A stretch of 45,163 nt of DNA from Acidobacteriota bacterium (GTDB lineage Bacteria > Acidobacteriota > Vicinamibacteria > Vicinamibacterales > UBA8438): contig WTFV01000259.1 in assembly GCA_011523845.1 (NCBI GenBank), positions 1 to 45,163 of the forward strand. Reading direction: 5' to 3'. The position numbers were made by a program, and so were the translations under genes. The notes beneath the pieces are model-generated. The model did not search any database and was not told where the DNA came from. It saw only the letters and a list, made by a program, of their open reading frames with translations. Shown here piece after piece: positions 42,438 to 45,163 of this stretch (its first letter is position 1; every line of letters begins with the position of its first letter).

Positions 42438-43948
42438 TCGCGCGGCCCTTCCTGCAGCCGATTGAAGATGTCCGCGCCCTCGTTGTACAGAGACTGGCTT
42501 ACCTCGTCGTAGTCGGTCGGGAACAGGCCGGTCTCGGGGTCCACTTCGACTTCCTCCACCACGGACCCCTCCGGGCCGGGCTTGAACAGCCATGCGCCGA
42601 CTTCCTCCGGCGACAGCGCGACATCGGCGCCGGTGATACCCGCCCTCTGGTTCTCCGGCAACGAGAAAAGCCTGACGAGGTTGCCGATCTGTTCGAGGAA
42701 CCACTCGCTGTGAGTCGTGATGACGATGCGAACGCCGGCGCGCACCAGCCGTGCAAGTTCACGTGCGAAGGCGGCCTGCATCGCCGGATGCAGATGTGAC
42801 TCCGGTTCTTCGATTATCAGGACGCTGCCGCGTTGCACGAGATGCCGCAGGTACAGCACTACCGGCGCCAGTTCCGAGACCATGGACGAGGTCCGCATCA
42901 ACGGCAGGTCGTCCTTCCAGCCGTCCGGGCGGTACGTGAAGTGGGGATAACCCGTCCCCTTGCGGGTGAGTTGAACCGAGCCATTGAGCACCGCCCGCTC
43001 CAAGCCGGAGGCCAACTTGGCTACGGGCTTCCGTCGAGCGGGGCGCTGCTCGCCGCCCATGGCGATGAGTTGATTCAGAAAATCAGCCAGCACCCCGGAG
43101 AGCATCGGCACGTTGGTTGACGGACGCAGTCCTGCCGTCGTGGCGCTCTGGACCAGCGTGCTCACGACCACCTGATGGCTGTGCATGACGCCGGTCCGGT
43201 CGGCTGGCAGGTAGTAGGCGGGGCGATGCATCGGCGCAGTGAACGCGCGGAACAGGTGCACGACGATCAGCCGGAGAAACGATGTGGAATCGAAGTCATC
43301 ATCGAGCGTGTCGTCGTCGAATGGATTCCAGTCGGTACATTCGGCCACCATTTCCTTCAGGCGCGCCGCATCCGGCAAGCGGGATGAAATCGGGGCCACG
43401 TGACCCGACAGACGATGATCGTCCAATCCGAATCGAAACTCGTACCGTGCAGATTCCGGGCCGCCTTCATCGCCGGCGCCGAAGCCGACCCGGGCACCAA
43501 GACCTGTGTCCGGTCGTCGGGCCAGGACGTCGAGACGGTCGACGCCGAAGCAGCGGCGCAGTTCATCGGTGATAGCGGACTCGAGCCACTTGGGGTTCCT
43601 GAGGACCTCGTCAATGTATGCCGTCACGTTGGGCGGCGGCGACGGCACCGGTTGTTCGCCAGACACCCGCGTTGCCCAGGTTTTCAGGTCCTTCAGAAGC
43701 TTGTTGCCCGGGGTGATCGTCGAGGGAGCGATACGGGCATCAAGCGCACGCCACGGCACCCGGCCGTGCCCCACGTCGAGAGACCGATGCAGGGCGTAGA
43801 TCAGGATGGCCAAGTACGACTTGCCCGTGTTGCTTGGGCCAATGAACACGGTGAAAGGGCGTACGTCCACGCTCGCCCGTTGGATAGGACCGAAGTCCTC
43901 GATGTCAATGCGGTAGTCGTTCTGGCGAACCGGTTGACGATTGGTCAT
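42434..43948 (-). CDS. AAA/OLD-type ABC ATPase
   Basis: This 504-residue protein has an SMC/OLD-type ATPase core split by a long middle region. Walker A is GPSNTGKS at 37-44. The signature-side and Walker B segment VLIIEEPESHLHP lies at 376-388, and the switch histidine is in ITTHSEWF from 410. The N-terminus (IDIEDFGPIQRASVDVRPFT) is the usual lobe start of AAA_15/AAA_21 proteins. No Toprim motif (as in full OLD nucleases) was found. ATG 43948 is the likely start. Proteins of this shape pair with small effectors in several phage-defence systems (PARIS, Septu). Here the partner is a short nuclease-like protein, in the order ATPase then effector. Confidence 0.88.
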   Translation of the reverse strand: MTNRQPVRQNDYRIDIEDFGPIQRASVDVRPFTVFIGPSNTGKSYLAILIYALHRSLDVGHGRVPWRALDARIAPSTITPGNKLLKDLKTWATRVSGEQPVPSPPPNVTAYIDEVLRNPKWLESAITDELRRCFGVDRLDVLARRPDTGLGARVGFGAGDEGGPESARYEFRFGLDDHRLSGHVAPISSRLPDAARLKEMVAECTDWNPFDDDTLDDDFDSTSFLRLIVVHLFRAFTAPMHRPAYYLPADRTGVMHSHQVVVSTLVQSATTAGLRPSTNVPMLSGVLADFLNQLIAMGGEQRPARRKPVAKLASGLERAVLNGSVQLTRKGTGYPHFTYRPDGWKDDLPLMRTSSMVSELAPVVLYLRHLVQRGSVLIIEEPESHLHPAMQAAFARELARLVRAGVRIVITTHSEWFLEQIGNLVRLFSLPENQRAGITGADVALSPEEVGAWLFKPGPEGSVVEEVEVDPETGLFPTDYDEVSQSLYNEGADIFNRLQEGPRE

Positions 43949-44225
43949 CGGAGGTTCCCGTCACAGCTCAGCGGCTCCCGCGAACATCGCCTGCAGGGCA
44001 GTCGCCGGACGGCGCACTCAATGGTGAGGTAGCGAGCTGCGCAGCGCAAAGCCGGTCCCGAGGGTGCATTCCAATGGTGGCTTTGGTGTGGGCGCTCACG
44101 CCGACAGAGTAGCAGGAGCGACAGCGGTCGGGTCCCGGTGGTGGCATTTCGCGGAGCACGACGACAAAGAGAGCCGGAGGAGATTGGCGTCGAATCCTCC
44201 GGCTCTCCGGAGACGCTGCTGCCCG
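43949..44225. other. Intergenic region upstream of the ATPase-nuclease pair
   Basis: No gene was recognised in these 277 bp. They contain the aldolase terminator (44170-44206) and presumably the promoter of the ATPase gene. Confidence 0.45.
44170..44206 (-). terminator. Intrinsic-type terminator after the aldolase gene
   Basis: A perfect 12-bp stem, AGAGCCGGAGGA / TCCTCCGGCTCT, has a 13-base loop and lies 20 bases past the aldolase stop. The minus strand reads TCTTTGTCGT after it, a partial T-rich tail. Confidence 0.75.
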
Positions 44226-45098
44226 CTATCCGCCGAGTGGCAGGATGAACTGCCAGCCCTCGTCGATCCGCTGCTGCAGCCGGACGGCCCCGTCGCCGCA
44301 GCCGCAGATCACCCGATCCTGCGCCTGGCACGCCGCGAGGACCTTGTCGTACATGGCATCCACTTCCGGATGGTTCTCCGGCCCGGGCGCCGGTCCGAGC
44401 CCCAGGTCGATGCTCATGTCGCCGGGGACGACCATGATCGCGCTGACCGGGGCGGCCAGGATGGCGTCGATGTTCGCGACCGCCTCGGCCGATTCCACCA
44501 TGGCCACCACGAAGAGCTCGCCGTCCGGGTCGAGCGGCCAGACGTCGGCGCGCGCGTGGTACTCGGCGGTGTCGACGCCCCACAGGCGGGTCGCCCGGCC
44601 GGGCCCCCAGCCCCGCTCGCCGCGCGGCTCGGGCTGCGCGTCGTTCCGCATCGGGGGATAGCGCGCCGCCTGCACCAGGCGCACGGCCTCCTCGCCGGTG
44701 TCGACGTGCGGCACGATGACGCCGAGGCCGCCGAGGTCGAGGACCTGCTTGACGGCCCACTTGAAGTCCTCGTCGCCTTCCTGCGGGATGCGGACCATCG
44801 GCGTCAGCCGCATGCGGCCCTGCTCGTCGCGGTCCTGATCCGCCTCGGCGAAGGCCTCCACGATCCCCTGGGCCGAGAACGGCGAGTGCTCCATGTCGAC
44901 GAAGCGCCAGTCCTGGTTGGCGATGGCGGGCCGCCCCTGTTCGATCGCCTCGATGACCTTGTTGATGCGTGTCCGCTCCTGGGCCTGTGCGTCGGGAACG
45001 GCGACTCCCGCGGCTACTGCCAGCCCGGCCAGCGCGGCGCCGGCGATCAGGCGGCGGGTCCACGTGCACTGTCGGTGTGTGGCGTCGTTTGCGTGCAT
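44226..45098 (-). CDS. Exported HpcH/HpaI-type aldolase
   Basis: This 290-residue protein is an HpcH/HpaI (2-keto-3-deoxyglucarate/citrate-lyase-type) aldolase. A proposed metal ligand is Glu in MVESAEAVANIDAIL. The second acidic ligand is the Asp in VVPGDMSIDLGLG, and an Arg in MVRIPQEGDEDF matches the substrate-binding VRVP loop. GGLGVIVPHVDTGEEAVRLV is the phosphate-side helix. Unusually it has an N-terminal export signal (TRRLIAGAALAGLAVAAGVA...AQA), with an RR pair. AAGGAGG lies 4 bases before ATG 45098. It should cleave or form a pyruvate C-C bond, but in the periplasm if the signal works. Confidence 0.85.
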   Translation of the reverse strand: MHANDATHRQCTWTRRLIAGAALAGLAVAAGVAVPDAQAQERTRINKVIEAIEQGRPAIANQDWRFVDMEHSPFSAQGIVEAFAEADQDRDEQGRMRLTPMVRIPQEGDEDFKWAVKQVLDLGGLGVIVPHVDTGEEAVRLVQAARYPPMRNDAQPEPRGERGWGPGRATRLWGVDTAEYHARADVWPLDPDGELFVVAMVESAEAVANIDAILAAPVSAIMVVPGDMSIDLGLGPAPGPENHPEVDAMYDKVLAACQAQDRVICGCGDGAVRLQQRIDEGWQFILPLGG

Positions 45099-45127
45099 GG
45101 CACCTCCTTGTGTGTGCGGTCTACTCT

Positions 45128-45163
45128 AGGAGTCTGCGCCGCAGAACGCAACGGAGCGAGTTC
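45128..45163 (+). repeat. Palindromic repeat, copy cut by the window edge
   Basis: AGGAGTCTGCGCCGCAGAA, followed by CGCAACGGAGCGAGTTC, matches the reverse complement of 20441-20478 at about 34 of 37 positions, with one gap. The second arm should lie just beyond 45163. Confidence 0.75.

Noticed and set aside
1..45163. CRISPR arrays, tRNA and rRNA genes
   Set aside because: No regularly spaced short repeats and no tRNA-like T-arm or rRNA sequence were seen by eye; a covariance-model scan would be needed to exclude small RNAs.

Overview
The window is about 45 kb of high-GC (by eye roughly two thirds G+C) bacterial chromosome. It encodes outer-membrane and periplasmic machinery: a TonB-dependent receptor, a PagL-like lipid A deacylase, lipoproteins and c-type cytochromes, so the host is Gram-negative. 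A DUF1592/DUF1552 pair, a propeller dehydrogenase with an inserted cytochrome c domain, many exported metalloenzymes, several Uma2 genes and a Sel1-repeat kinase together suggest an Acidobacteriota bacterium, perhaps Vicinamibacteria. This is inferred from gene content only; no rRNA or other marker gene is present. I saw no tRNA, rRNA or CRISPR array.

Layout. 1-3317: the edge of a membrane protein and a TTG-started Ser/Thr kinase with 17 Sel1 repeats, both on the minus strand. 3496-6940: three tandem Uma2-family nuclease-like genes with clear gene conversion. 7344-11868: an exported metallo-beta-lactamase-fold enzyme, a small membrane protein, and a 1033-residue exported WSDG-repeat propeller protein ending in a triple ELR module. 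11869-13427: a graveyard holding an IS66-type transposase fragment, a decayed Eco57I/PglX-like DNA methyltransferase and a scrap of tyrosine recombinase. 13428-20237: propeller dehydrogenase, DUF3291 protein, M1 aminopeptidase, a four-helix membrane protein and a PagL-like protein. 20477-25835: a TonB receptor with histidine-rich loops, a divergent PLP decarboxylase and a HupE/UreJ-type membrane protein, which suggests metal uptake. 25868-29320: a second exported metallo-beta-lactamase-fold paralogue, a lipoprotein, a fourth Uma2 protein, an SMP-30-like lactonase and a 55-residue membrane peptide.

29457-35992: a translationally coupled DUF1592/DUF1552 pair, a small membrane coiled-coil protein with an 11-residue duplication, an exported ankyrin protein and a GlcG/HbpS-like protein. 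36298-40270: a lipoprotein, an Hsp20-cytochrome c operon on the minus strand, and a haem-bearing protein with a carboxypeptidase-regulatory-like domain. 40481-41875: a membrane-anchored formylglycine-generating-enzyme-like protein. 41955-43948: a two-gene unit of an OLD/AAA-type ATPase and a small protein with a PD-(D/E)XK-like signature, start and stop overlapping by 4 bp. This is the best candidate for an undescribed, possibly defensive, system. 44226-45098: an exported HpcH/HpaI-type aldolase followed by a good hairpin terminator.

Most identified enzymes carry a signal peptide or lipobox, so the neighbourhood is mainly a periplasmic catabolic and redox region, with accessory DNA inserted (Uma2 cluster, 12-13.4 kb graveyard, ATPase/nuclease pair). 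A palindromic repeat of about 53 bp occurs at 20.4 kb and again, cut off, at the right edge.
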